Assembly (NCBI GenBank): GCA_950295325.1
Contig: OX485809.1
Coordinates: 30,022,144 to 30,086,143, forward strand
DNA length: 64,000 nucleotides
Direction of reading: 5' to 3'
From: Polytrichum commune
Taxonomy: Eukaryota; Streptophyta; Polytrichopsida; Polytrichales; Polytrichaceae
Shown here: one piece after another, positions 36,306 to 47,113 of the stretch
Layout: each line of letters begins with the position of its first letter
How positions within the stretch are numbered: position 1 is the stretch's first letter
Translations under genes and position numbers: made by a program
Notes under the pieces: model-generated
The model's input: only the letters and a program-made list of their open reading frames with translations
Told to the model about the DNA's origin: nothing
Database searches by the model: none

Positions 36306-39300
36306 ATGGAGACATGCGATAGTTCAAAGCATTTGGCTTCTGATAGCAAGCCATATAATGATTTATGTGAATTGAATGTTGAAGTGGTTTCTTCTTATGT
36401 GAAAATATATTTTTAGTGATCATTTGTTTGATTCTAACTTAATGATTGAAAATCTGTAGTTTCAACCTACTTTAATATCAAGGTTCTTGATTCTTTTAAG
36501 TTGTTCTCTTTCAATATGTTTGGTTCAATCAACCTTGATGTTAGATGTTCTAAAGTTTGAACAAAGATATATTAATAGGTTAGATCTAGAATTGTGGTAT
36601 TATGTATTTCAGTGGTTGACAATTAAATGGAAACTAAAAATGTGATTTCAAAATTAATAAATTTGTAGAATATACACTGGAAAAATTCAAGTACAAAATT
36701 CGATGAGTTTCTAAAGAAAAATGATGTTTTCAACAAATTTGTGTATAAAATATTTTGGGTTTGGGATGGGAATCATCATTTGCAAGCATGGATGTCTATT
36801 ATTGATAAGTATCACTCTAGAGAGGCAACTTGGCACATTTCTATAGGTTTTATTTTGTTAAATCCATCCCCTAATGTTTTTGTGTTGCTCACTGCAATGC
36901 ATGATTTCAACATGTAAATTTTTTTATTTTTTTATTTTTTTATTTGTCAAAAAAATTATTTGTTTTTTATTTAAATTTTTATCAATTTTTATTGGTTATT
37001 TTAGTCATGTTAAATATTCACATGTGAAAACCAACGTTGTTCATCAACTGTATCATTTGCAAGCTTTAGGAAGTATACCCATTAAAATTTTCAAAAATCT
37101 ATTGACACCTTACCAATACAAAAAATGCATCACAAAGACAACTGCAGTGTGATACTCGTGTACATGGGAGATTTTCTTAGATTATTTATATAATATAAGT
37201 TTCATACCAATTTTTATTTTATTTTCATAATAATTCTGATTTTCATCGTATTTCTGTATTGGACTATTTGTATTATTTATTCAACGTGATATTGCTGATA
37301 CAAAAAATTTGGCCAAGAAAAAATGTTTTGAGCTCACTTAAAAACATGAGAGGTCTGCCAAAGGAAAAACTGAATTTATGAATGCAGCAATGGATGCAAA
37401 ACATGTAAAACTAGACTCTAGTCTTGCAAAGCAATTACCCATTACATATCCTAGTTTAGAACATGGTTTCTTTGTTCTAATCAAACGGCATTATGATTTA
37501 TGTTATGAAGAACCTTAAATGAATCAAGAAAAACTTCAACATCTTGTGACATCGAAAGTAGATGTCATGCAGAAGGTTAAATGGTTGTAGTTGTGGAATT
37601 CAACTCCAACATTTCATATGTATTTAAAATTTCTAAAGATATATGTTTTCGATAAGGCTTGTGTTTTGTGGTTATACAAAGCAATATTTTGGAGTCAGGT
37701 ATGAATATCTCGTTCAAGTATGTTTTAATTTGAATATTTTCTTTTCTTTTATTTTCTTTATTTTATTTTCTTTATTTTCTTTCAACAGTTGGCTAAAAAA
37801 ACTCTTGCTCTTTATGAATCCACAATTTCCGAATTAAACATCACTATCAAGATCGTCCTTGCATCGGCGACACCTTTGCCATTTTTTGTTGATTACATTG
37901 AATCTTGGAGGATCACTTGTTGGGAAAGAAAATTTTTCAAATTGTTCAAATCGAATGATGACATTATGAAAAACAAGACTTTTAATAAGCAGTTTGAGGA
38001 CTTCAAGCCATGAGGCGGATTATTTACAAGTATATGTGATATTTGTATTGAATATTTTTTTGTTTGATACTTTTGATTTTTTGATTTTTTGTATTTTTTT
38101 TGACTTGGTTCTAATTTTTTGGTTTACACATATTCTTTAAGCGTGTGTTACTGCCTGCCAATGCTATGAATAAGCTACCAATATTTTTCGACAGTTTCAT
38201 GAACGTTTAATTGGAGAATTTGATGTTCACTCCTTAAATATGCAACTATTGGAATGAGGTCCTTTAGTATGAATGTGGATGGTATTTGGATTGTCCTAAG
38301 AGTAAAAATCCCGCATTATGAATTGAAATTGCGTAATCATCTTGAGTTAGCATTTGTTCTACTTACAGTGGAGGAAGATTTTCCACGTAGTGCACCCACA
38401 AAAGGCAAGAGGAAGAATATTATTCAAGTGCCCGAACAATCTAAAGACAATTGTGTCATGAATGATGAACCTTTTGACAAGATTCTTAAGGTTTCCAAAC
38501 CTACAACTTCATCACGTACCAACCCTGCTCTTTCTACTATTTTGAAGTCTTTTACTTCTTTAAGAATCAATACTAAAGTTTCTCAAACTACTTAATGTAG
38601 TGATGACAATGACTCATTTGAGTTTATTTTGAGTGATTTTTTATTGAACATATTGAATGTCAAAGAAAAAACTGGGTCTTGGCTTTAATCTTTTTACGAC
38701 ATCAATGCATTTCTTACTAAGATATTTTTCTTACCGATTTTTTTCAAAATTTTATGGTAAATAATAAATCCAAGTTTTTGGCTCAATAATATACAGAACT
38801 CTATTGGTTGTATATATGTTATTCAGGTTGGTGCAAGTTATACATTTTACTTTCAAGGTGTTCCGAAGGCAACACCAACATTTGATTTGGTTATTGCAGA
38901 TATTTTGGAGGGGCTTCATGTGCCTGGAATTTCAACACCTCCGTCTTCAATACCTTCTTGAAATGCAAAATCTAATAAATTTCTTCTTGTTTATTTATTT
39001 ATTTTGCATGCAATATCTTTACGATGATGGTGTTTTGTTGATATTTCATTCTAAAGATCCAAAGTGGATAAAAGAATTGTCTACATATTTTTTCAATTAT
39101 AATTTCAAGGTTGGTCATGAACCTTGGACTTATGTGAACCTACTTCATCTAGCCAATTCTCGCAATCCAAACAAAACGACTAGTTCCACAACTCATTTTC
39201 ATCATATTTTTATTTTTTTTAATAAATCATGTTGTTTGTGTACATTATAGTTTGATTGGTTTGTTATTTTACTTATTTTATATTTGTTGTGCAGACCATC

Positions 39301-39893
39301 AAATTCACTGCGATCTTACTTGTACATTCTTTCAATGATACTTCTCGATTGAAACGCATGCCTTTGTCTTTTCATATGAATATTAACAAAGATCTTTCGG
39401 AGAATGATATGAATTTGGATGATGATATTTTATACAACTTCACGGATGTTAGTTCTCAACTAATGAGAGATGATGGTATCACACCTTGGAGAGGCCCGCG
39501 AGAAAAACATTCATTGTTCTTCCAATGTTTGATTGGTGCTCTTCAAAACCCGAAGGCATTGTTACAGACCTCACTGTTGGCACAGGTATAAAACATTATG
39601 TTTTTGTTTTGAAATTATTTTATTATGTCTTCTTTACAAACTAACATGTTATGATTTATTAATCTTTTGATAATTATTTATTATGTCTTTGATAGGACCC
39701 TCCATACATGTTTGCCGCGCTTTGAAGCGTCGCCTCTTGGCATTGAAAGGTGATAAAGATGTTTTTGATTCTGTCTTGAAGTCTTGATTATACAATCTCC
39801 TTTACCTATTGGCAAAAATATCAATTTTGAAGACTCGGATGATTGTCTAATTGTTAATCGCGAGGCCATCAATTTATTTTGTGAGTAAGTTTT
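36306..39893 (+). pseudogene. Degenerate ParB-like + beta-class amino-methyltransferase-like gene
   Basis: A plus-strand, intron-containing coding relic. It opens at ATG 36306 (METCDSSKH). The frame 36699-36914 holds FDEFLKKNDVFNKFVYKIFW then VWDGNHHLQAW, resembling the DGNHR box of ParB/sulfiredoxin-type domains. It ends LLTAMHDFNM before a GTAAAT donor. Middle exons (37015-37195, 37430-37672, 37791-38012, 38254-38594) include VLASATPLPFFVDYIESW after a CAACAG acceptor. The C-terminal third has FDLVIADILEG (38881-38913) where a DPPY-type motif is expected, DDGVLLIFHSKDPKWIKEL (~39026-39082), and PWRGPREKHSLFFQCLIGAL (~39483-39542). A one-base shift then gives EGIVTDLTVGTG (39552-39585), a GT-AG intron (39586-39695), and PSIHVCRALKRRLLALKGD. 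The order (catalytic-type motif first, cofactor motif last) fits beta-class N4/N6 methyltransferases. Stops and frameshifts show it is dead here. It is probably mobile DNA, but no termini were found. Confidence 0.6.
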
Positions 39894-41995
39894 GTTTGTT
39901 TATCTTGTTCGAAAGTTCATGTGGTTGATTGTATAATTTTTCCTTGCATTATATTGTATATGTATTTAGTTGGATTATTATGCATACATCATTAATTATT
40001 AACACATCTATGTTGTCATGTGCTAGCAATGTGATACCACAATGCGACCTTTTTTTGAAGTTCCAAATTTTGTAGCAAGTCCGTCACCTCCACGAAGCCT
40101 CCTTATCTATGCCGAGACTATGGCTTTTGTTCTTGCTGCTCAATATTCCCCTTCCTCTATCCATAGCAAATCTAAACATTATGATTGTCGGGTTTTGGAG
40201 TTCATAAATTTAGAGGCCAAATCATGATCAACATCCATCACTTCAAGTTATACTGATGGTTAGTTTTTTGTTAGCACGTGTTCAACTATCATATTCATTA
40301 TTGGTATCAATTCTTTAATATACATTAACTTATGATATACCTTGAATGACTTACACATGTGTTGTATCCAACTCTATCTTTTTTTAACTCTCTTTATTTA
40401 TGTTGTATAAATGACCAATTACAAAATTGAGTATCATTTGCACCATGTTTTGTTTCATTGTTCAATGTGTTCATACTATGAATGTTAATGATCATCATTA
40501 TCATGAGCATCATTCACTTCAATTTTGTCCATTCCATTGTCATACGGCATGCAATACAACTATGAAAATTTGTATATGATAAATATATATATGCCCCTAG
40601 TCGTGTACATATTGGTCTTTTTCGTTGCTCACTACTCACAATCTAGCATTCATGTTGTTTGTCCTCCCCAATCTTCTTATTATTGAACCCTAAAAAATTA
40701 TTTCTTTAGGCCACGGTTATAGGATACTAGGGGTCTTATTACCAAATATTTTGTTTTCTTCACCGCTCACAAATTACCGCTCATCACTCATCGCTCACGA
40801 GATAGCACTCCCCGACTGTGTCTGATAACTCCATTGTCTTTGGTGACCTTGTTTTCTGAGTCTATTGCATGGTAGATTGTTTTCATGACTATTTGTTTTC
40901 CTTTGTTTCTCTCAACAAGTGTTCACTTAGACTATTTCCTTCATTCCAGGCCTCTCAAAACTATCTCTCTTGATACTTTATTCAATCATGTGATTCTTGA
41001 TTCAATTCTCTCCAGCTTTCATCTAAGTCAAAGTAGCCTTTCAAAGAAAGAGATTTCCCACTTTTTTAATTCTCACTTTCTCTCTTCTCACTCATTCACT
41101 CGGCAAGTCCATAGTATGAGAAAGCATATCCGCAACCTTTGCTTCAAGGAAACCATTGTCTTGGTATACTCACAACACAAATTTTCAACAATTTGTTTAT
41201 AAATTATATATACCTCATACACATAAACAAGGTATAGGGTTGGAGTTCTTACTTGTTATTTTGCAAAATAACCACTTTGTCGCCTTTACAACTATGTCAA
41301 ACTTGCATTTGCTCCCACCTCACTCATGCTCCAACGGAAGAAAAAAATGCCTCCAGTTATCACTGTTGCAACCTCTTCAGACTACTCATCTCGTTTTTTT
41401 ACTGAGGTGTAGACTGTCATCTTCCTAACTTCGGAAAGGGATTCACTCGGGTGCTTGCCGGTGCAACCTCATTGTTTTTGTTCTTCTCCATCGTCCAAAC
41501 AGACTATTGCCTCGCCCGTTCTTGAATTGATTTGTCTGCTGTAACTGCTAGTCAATTCACCTCTTTGGCGGCTCCAAATGTCATAGTAATGATGATTTAA
41601 AATCACTAATGGCGCACTAATGAAGCTTATACCTAACCCGCCATCATTTTGTCCTCTTAACGTTTTTAGCTAAATGACTAAGTCCCATTGAATCTTTAAC
41701 TTTAAACAAAGGACTAAGCATGAATTTCAATTATTTTAAGTAGGTGGATGATGGTTATATGAACTCATTTAATTAGCTGATTTTATTAGGTTATACCAAA
41801 TTTCTCAATTTCTATTTGAATAATGTTAATTGGTAATGTTATGTTTCCAGTTTATTTGTGTTCGGTCACCAAAAATTTCATTTTACATCATTTTTTTTAA
41901 CATAGATAATTAAATAATTAAAGTTGTCAAATTAATTTCAATTTTTAATATCTACACCAAAGAATAAGGTTTCCCGTCCCTTATATATTTAATTG
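39894..41995. other. Gene-free stretch
   Basis: AT-rich, with short open frames (for example 40885-41202 and 41156-41428) that show no recognisable domain. The 3' end of the gypsy element probably lies in the right part, but no LTR could be delimited. Confidence 0.4.
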
Positions 41996-44887
41996 TCCTC
42001 AATGACGTGATATTTCTTCAAACGATAGCCATTTATTCGCATGGATAAGGGAGTTCCTTCAAAATCAATTAGGTCAAAAGATCCATTGTCATATGCAATC
42101 TTAACTTAATAAGGGCCCATATAATGTAATTTGGATTTACCTAGAAATCTTTGAAACGGTTGTCATAAAATATAACCAAATCATCAACAATGATTGTTTT
42201 AGATTTCATTTTGATGTCGTAATATGTCTTACGCCATTTTTGAATGGCTACTGCATTTAAGTAGGCTTGATTTCTTATTTCATCCAATTTTTCTAACGTT
42301 GTTATTCTCTCTTGGAGGGATTCTTCATCACTCAATATTTCCTCAATAGCAATGCGTAATGAGGATAATTCCAATTAAATTGATAGGATAGTTTCTTAAC
42401 CATAGACTAATTGAAAGGGTGTAAACTTAATTGTAATCTTATAAGCAGTATGATAAGCCCATAGTGTATTCCACAACTTACTATCCCAACCAGTCATAGA
42501 ATTTTGGATAGTCTTGGTGATGATCTTGTACAAAATACCATTAGTCTTTTTAGTTTGACCATTAGCTCGTGGATGATATGATGAAGTGAGTCAATGTTTG
42601 ATTTTATATTTCTCTGTTAGTTATTTGATAACATCATTCACAAAGTGATTTCCTCGATCAATCACCCATTCCTTTGGACAATAATATTATAATAAGATAT
42701 TTTCTATCAAAAACTTAGCTACCACGTGATTATCATCTTTTCTAGCGGCTTCAACTTCTGCCCATTTAGTGACATAGTTTGTGGCCACTAAAATATATTG
42801 ATATCTTCCATGACGACTTGGAGGATTTATGGGTCCAACAAATTTAATTCCTCGTTTCTCAAATGGTAAAAGGGCTAATATGGGTGTAAGTGGCATTGCT
42901 GAAAAATCAATTGGCTTAACTATATTTTGACAAATATCACATTGTATGGTATAAGTTATGCAATAAAAAAATGGTAGGCCACCAATATCTACTTTGTAAG
43001 ATTTTTCTAGTAGTGACATCTCATGTGAAATGACCTTCTACCATGTTATCATGAAATTTCTTTCGGAGTAAAGGAATTTCTAAACTAGTGACACAACAAC
43101 GTAAAACATTTTATTTCTCTTGTTTGTATAAGGTATCAACAATAATGGTGTAAGGCATTGCTTTGAAAACCAATCGACTCTTCTGTTTGTCATTAAAATA
43201 TGTTTGTAAGTATTCAATTGTCTTTGAATACTCGTAAGGGATCATATCAATGTAAAATAATTGGGCATCTAAGAAGGAATCATCAATGGGTTTTGATCCA
43301 GACTCTTCATTTAATCTTGAATGATGATAAGCATTTGCATGACTTTTGTCTGGTCCAACTTCAACCGTGAAGTTAAATGCTTGCAAAAGTAATACCCACC
43401 TTGCTATTCTTCCACTCAATTGGGGTTTATTAATCATGTATTTCAGCACATCATAATCTATGTGAAATACAAATTTATTTCTCAAAAAATAATGAATGAA
43501 CTTTTGGACTGAAAAGATCATCCCTAGTGCTTCTTGTTCAGTTACAGTGTAATTTCTCTCAACTTGTACCACTTGATGATTAGTAAAATAAATATGATGA
43601 TCATGTCTCATTTCATCTTTTTGACTTAGGTTTGACCCAATTGCTACATTAGACGCAACAACATATATGTGAAAATTGTTTCCCCAATTAAGGAGTACAA
43701 GTATTGGGACAAACAATAATTTTTTCTTTAATGTGTTAAAAGCGTGGGTACATGCTGAAGTCCATATTGGAGTTTTTTTTTTAAGTAGTTCAATCAAAGG
43801 CATTGCAATTATTGCGTAATAGAAGATGAATTTTCTATAATAACCAATGTGCCCAACAAACCCCTTGACCTCAATGACAGTGGTAGGAATGCGTAAAGAT
43901 ACAATAATGGCAATCTTGTTAAGGTCAATGACTATTCCTTGTACAAACACAATGTGTCCTACCAATTTGCCAAATGGCACTAAAAATTTGACTTAGCAAC
44001 ATGAATCAAAATACCAAATTCCATACATTTGTCAAACATTTTTGGTGATAATTAACATGATATTCTTCATTGCCGAAAACTGCAAAGTCATCCAAGAATA
44101 TTCTCATAAATTTACGAAGGTGTTCCTGAAAGGCTTCAATCATGACACATTGAAAAGTAATTGGGACACTTCATAATCCAAATGGCATCACAATATAGGC
44201 AAAAGTGCCCCAATCAGTGGTAAAGATCGTATACCAACGATGTGGTTTGTAAATTTGGATTTGATTATACCCTGAAATCCGTTCATAAATGAGTAGCGCT
44301 CATAGCCCGCTACTGCATCTAACATAGTGTCAGTGAAAGGTAATGGAAAATAATCTTTCTTGGTGATATTGTTCAAGTTATGAAAATCCTGACAAATTCT
44401 TAATTTCCCATTCTTTTTGGGAACTACCACAATAAGGGATGCCCATTCCCTATAAGGTAATTTATAAATGAATCTTGTTTCAAGTAGTTTATCTATCTCT
44501 TCTTTGACCATCAAGGAGTATTTAGGATTCGTACGATATTGTCTTTGTCTTATTGGGGCAGTTCCTTCCTCAAGTATTATTTTGTGCTCACATAAATCTG
44601 GAGAGACTCCAAGTCTTTGTAAGTCCATACAAAGACTTTGATATTTCTTTTGAAGAAGTTATGCCAATACTGCCATTCAATCTTAGATAATCTCTCATGT
44701 ACTTTAATGATCTTAGGAACTTCCTCAGTTCCTAGATACATTTTTTTGTAAACTTCTTTAGACAAATAACTTTTGGTAGGTATATAAAAAGAGAACATGG
44801 CATCTTCCCATTCTTCTTCCAATCTTTGGTTTTTTAAATGGGACAAATTGTTTCTTTAAATTGGATGATGATGATTGTTTATTACCA

Positions 44888-46400
44888 TGTTGGGGTTTGT
44901 ATGAGCCCAAAATGGGGGCTCACATTTGTTTTATGCTTAGAATTTAGTTGAAGTTGCATTTGACGTCATTATTGAAACATCAAAAAGTATAAAAAAGAGT
45001 GAGGTTGGGCGTGGAATTATGTTTTAGGCCTTAGGCTTAGGCGGGGTGGTTAATTAAAGGATTAGTGGCATTAGGGGGTTGGTTGAATTAAGTTGAGAGT
45101 GTGTGTGTTAAGTAAGGGGAAGGGCATTGGGTTTAATTGTTTGAATTAAGGCCTTCCCGTGTTGGTTTAAGGGTGGAGGGTTTAGTGGATAAGCTTGGGT
45201 TTATTTTTAGCTGGAAGGGATTTAAGGGGTGTGGTTTTTTGTGTGTGTGTGTGTCTCTCTCTCGACGGCGAGGGGAAGCCGCCGCTACATATTCGAAGCT
45301 GCTGGGTTAGTTGCAAAAGGATTCGGCAGTTTGGACAGTTTGCTGATGAATTTGAGAATGTTGGGTTGCCTGCTAAAGGATTCGGCAGCTTGGGCAGTTT
45401 GCTGATGAATTTGAGAATGTTGGGTTGCCTACTAAAGGATTCGGCAACTTGGGCAGTTTGATGATGAATTTGAGAATGTTGGGTGCCTGCTAAAGGATTC
45501 GACAATTGGGTAGTTTGCTAATAGATTTGAGAGAGTTGGATCAGCTCGCCTACAGATTCGAAGCTGTTGGGCAATTTGCTGATGAATTTGATAATGTTGG
45601 GTTAGCTGCTAAAGGATTCGGCAGCTGGGTAGTTTGCTAATAGATTTGAGAGAGCTAGGTCAGCTCACCTACAGATTCGAAGCTGTTGGGCAGTTTGCGG
45701 ATGAATTTGAGAATGTTGGGTTAGTTGCAAAAGGATTCGGCAGCTTGGGCAGTTTGCTGATGAATTGGAGAATGTTGGGTAGTTTGCTAATGGAATTGAG
45801 AGAGCTGGGTCAGTTCGCTAACGGATTCGGCAGCTGGAGTGGCTGCCACAGAGGCTACGAGCCTGAAGGACGAGATATACACCGAAGCCTTTGACGGGCA
45901 ATGACGGGTGCATCCCCGAGCCGACAATGTGGAATTTCAGAATAAGGGTTGAGACTGAAGTTGTATAATGGGGGGGACTAGCAGTACTTACACTATATTA
46001 TAGTATAGTTTAGATAAGTAGGTTTATTACGGAATGTTAATTTAGATAATTAGTTATTAGCAAGTGAGGGGATCAAGAGGCACTAGATGGTGGGGTTAGA
46101 ACGTGAACTCGGATGTGAGTTGGTTGTGGGGTTGCGATAGGGTGTGTTAAGAGGGTGATAATAGAGAAGAGTGTTTTTCAATGCTTGTACTCATGTCATG
46201 GAATAAATCGGTGTGTCAAGATTGATGGGAAATGTAGTGGATTTTAATGACGTTGGGATGGGGGAGTTATGTGAACATGAATGTGATCCCCATGCCCTCA
46301 CCCGAACTACGACGCATAAGGGTGGGTGGTTTGGCCTCACAGTTTGGCAACTGTTGTTATGTTATCGACTAGACAAAAAAATTGCCAACTTAATATGACA
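44888..46400 (+). mobile_element. Probable solo LTR inserted in the gypsy element
   Basis: The gypsy reading frame breaks off at ~46405 and resumes at ~44880. The intervening 1513 bp starts TGTTGGGGTT and ends AATATGACA, giving the TG...CA ends of LTRs. The flanks TTACCA (44882-44887) and TTATCA (46401-46406) differ at one base, consistent with an aged target duplication. It is less AT-rich than its surroundings, holds no protein domain, and has GGAATAAA near 46199 followed by a U5-like stretch, which supports plus orientation. It carries a (GT)n(CT)n run at ~45240-45264 and a minisatellite. Alternative: an unrelated insertion with coincidental ends. Confidence 0.5.
45316..45840. repeat. 59-bp minisatellite inside the solo-LTR-like insertion
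   Basis: The phrase GGATTCGGCA recurs at 45319, 45378, 45437 and 45495 (59-bp spacing, as GGATTCGACA in the last), then again near 45615, 45733 and 45822. It alternates with AGATTCGAAGCTGTTGGGC near 45553 and 45676. Units contain GCAGTTTGCTGATGAATTTG and AGAATGTTGGGT. A translated frame mimics a leucine-rich repeat, but this is a by-product of the repeat length. Confidence 0.9.
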
Positions 46401-47113
46401 TTATCATAATCATCATCTTTCATGAGAATGAAATATTCTCCTGTCCCTATTGCATTATATGTTTTTTGGTGTTTACCAACATTATGAAGAAACTCAATTG
46501 GGGTATCTTATGATTCGGTTGCATATCCATCTGTAGTAAATTCAGTTCCCTCATCTTGAGTCTTTCCCTGATATCGGGTAGGAAATAAAGGTAATACCGT
46601 TTTATCCTTGCCTTCGCCTAAGGTAAGTGTACGCTTATCCCAATCTTCTTTAGCTTCGGTTTTAATCAACCAAGGTCTTCCTAATATTCCAGGTATATGT
46701 TGTATAGCCTCAGTGGTTCGGGATATAATGAAATCGATTTTGTATTCTCAACCAACAATTTGGGTTGGAACTTGGAGTAATTGACCCAAGGGCTTAGTAC
46801 GAGTATGATCCGCCATTTTAAGAATGATAGAAGTAGGAACCATATCAATGAGTCATAATGCTTTCATTGTTTCCATAGTCATGAGGTTGACACTAGATCC
46901 GGTGTCAACTTGAAATCCAGCTACCATCACTTCATCAATTATCACATCCACTGCATGTTCACCTTGATCTTGACTTAGAGTTATATCATTAATCTCCACA
47001 ACTTTGGCCCTCTTGTGAATCATTGCTGAACCAAGTGTGATACGATATTGAGGTGTAATCACCAATAGTTGTCTCATAGTAATCTGAGGACGTAAATTAT
47101 CTAAGTCTTTCAT

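Larger units (their letters stand above)
42000..47113 (-). mobile_element. Dead Ty3/gypsy retrotransposon, interrupted by an insertion
   Basis: In minus-strand order: aspartic protease (47113-46853; GFQVDTGSSVNLM keeps the DTG triad), a linker to ~46405, then an insertion. Next come reverse transcriptase (44846-44188 with VVPKKNGKLRICQDFHNLNN, and FLDDFAVF near 44080-44105), RNase H (43980-43111; YTVTEQEALGMIFSVQKFIH, FHIDYDVLKYM) and integrase (43019-42687; VGPINPPSRHGRYQYILVAT). A C-terminal piece follows at 42374-42141. Frameshifts and stops abound. Catalytic positions are lost: IYVVASN where RNase H should have an aspartate, and GIKFVGPI and VATNY where the integrase should carry aspartates. 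Pol order is that of Ty3/gypsy. No LTR, gag or primer-binding site was delimited. Confidence 0.85.

Noticed and set aside
39696..39707. DPPYM read at the start of the last methyltransferase-relic exon as the catalytic DPPY motif
   Set aside because: That frame stops after a few codons. The frame that continues the Gly-Thr-Gly motif across the intron reads GPSIHVCRA and fits the expected cofactor-binding block, so the DPPY is coincidental.
40885..41428. Ser/Leu-rich plus-strand frames as a gene
   Set aside because: Composition follows the T/C-rich strand; there is no domain, no splice pattern and no start context.
45195..45894. Leucine-rich-repeat-like open frames (FGSLGSLLMN...)
   Set aside because: The pattern is produced by a 59-bp minisatellite read in one frame. 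It has no start, cap or domain context, and the units vary in length by a base, which breaks the frame.
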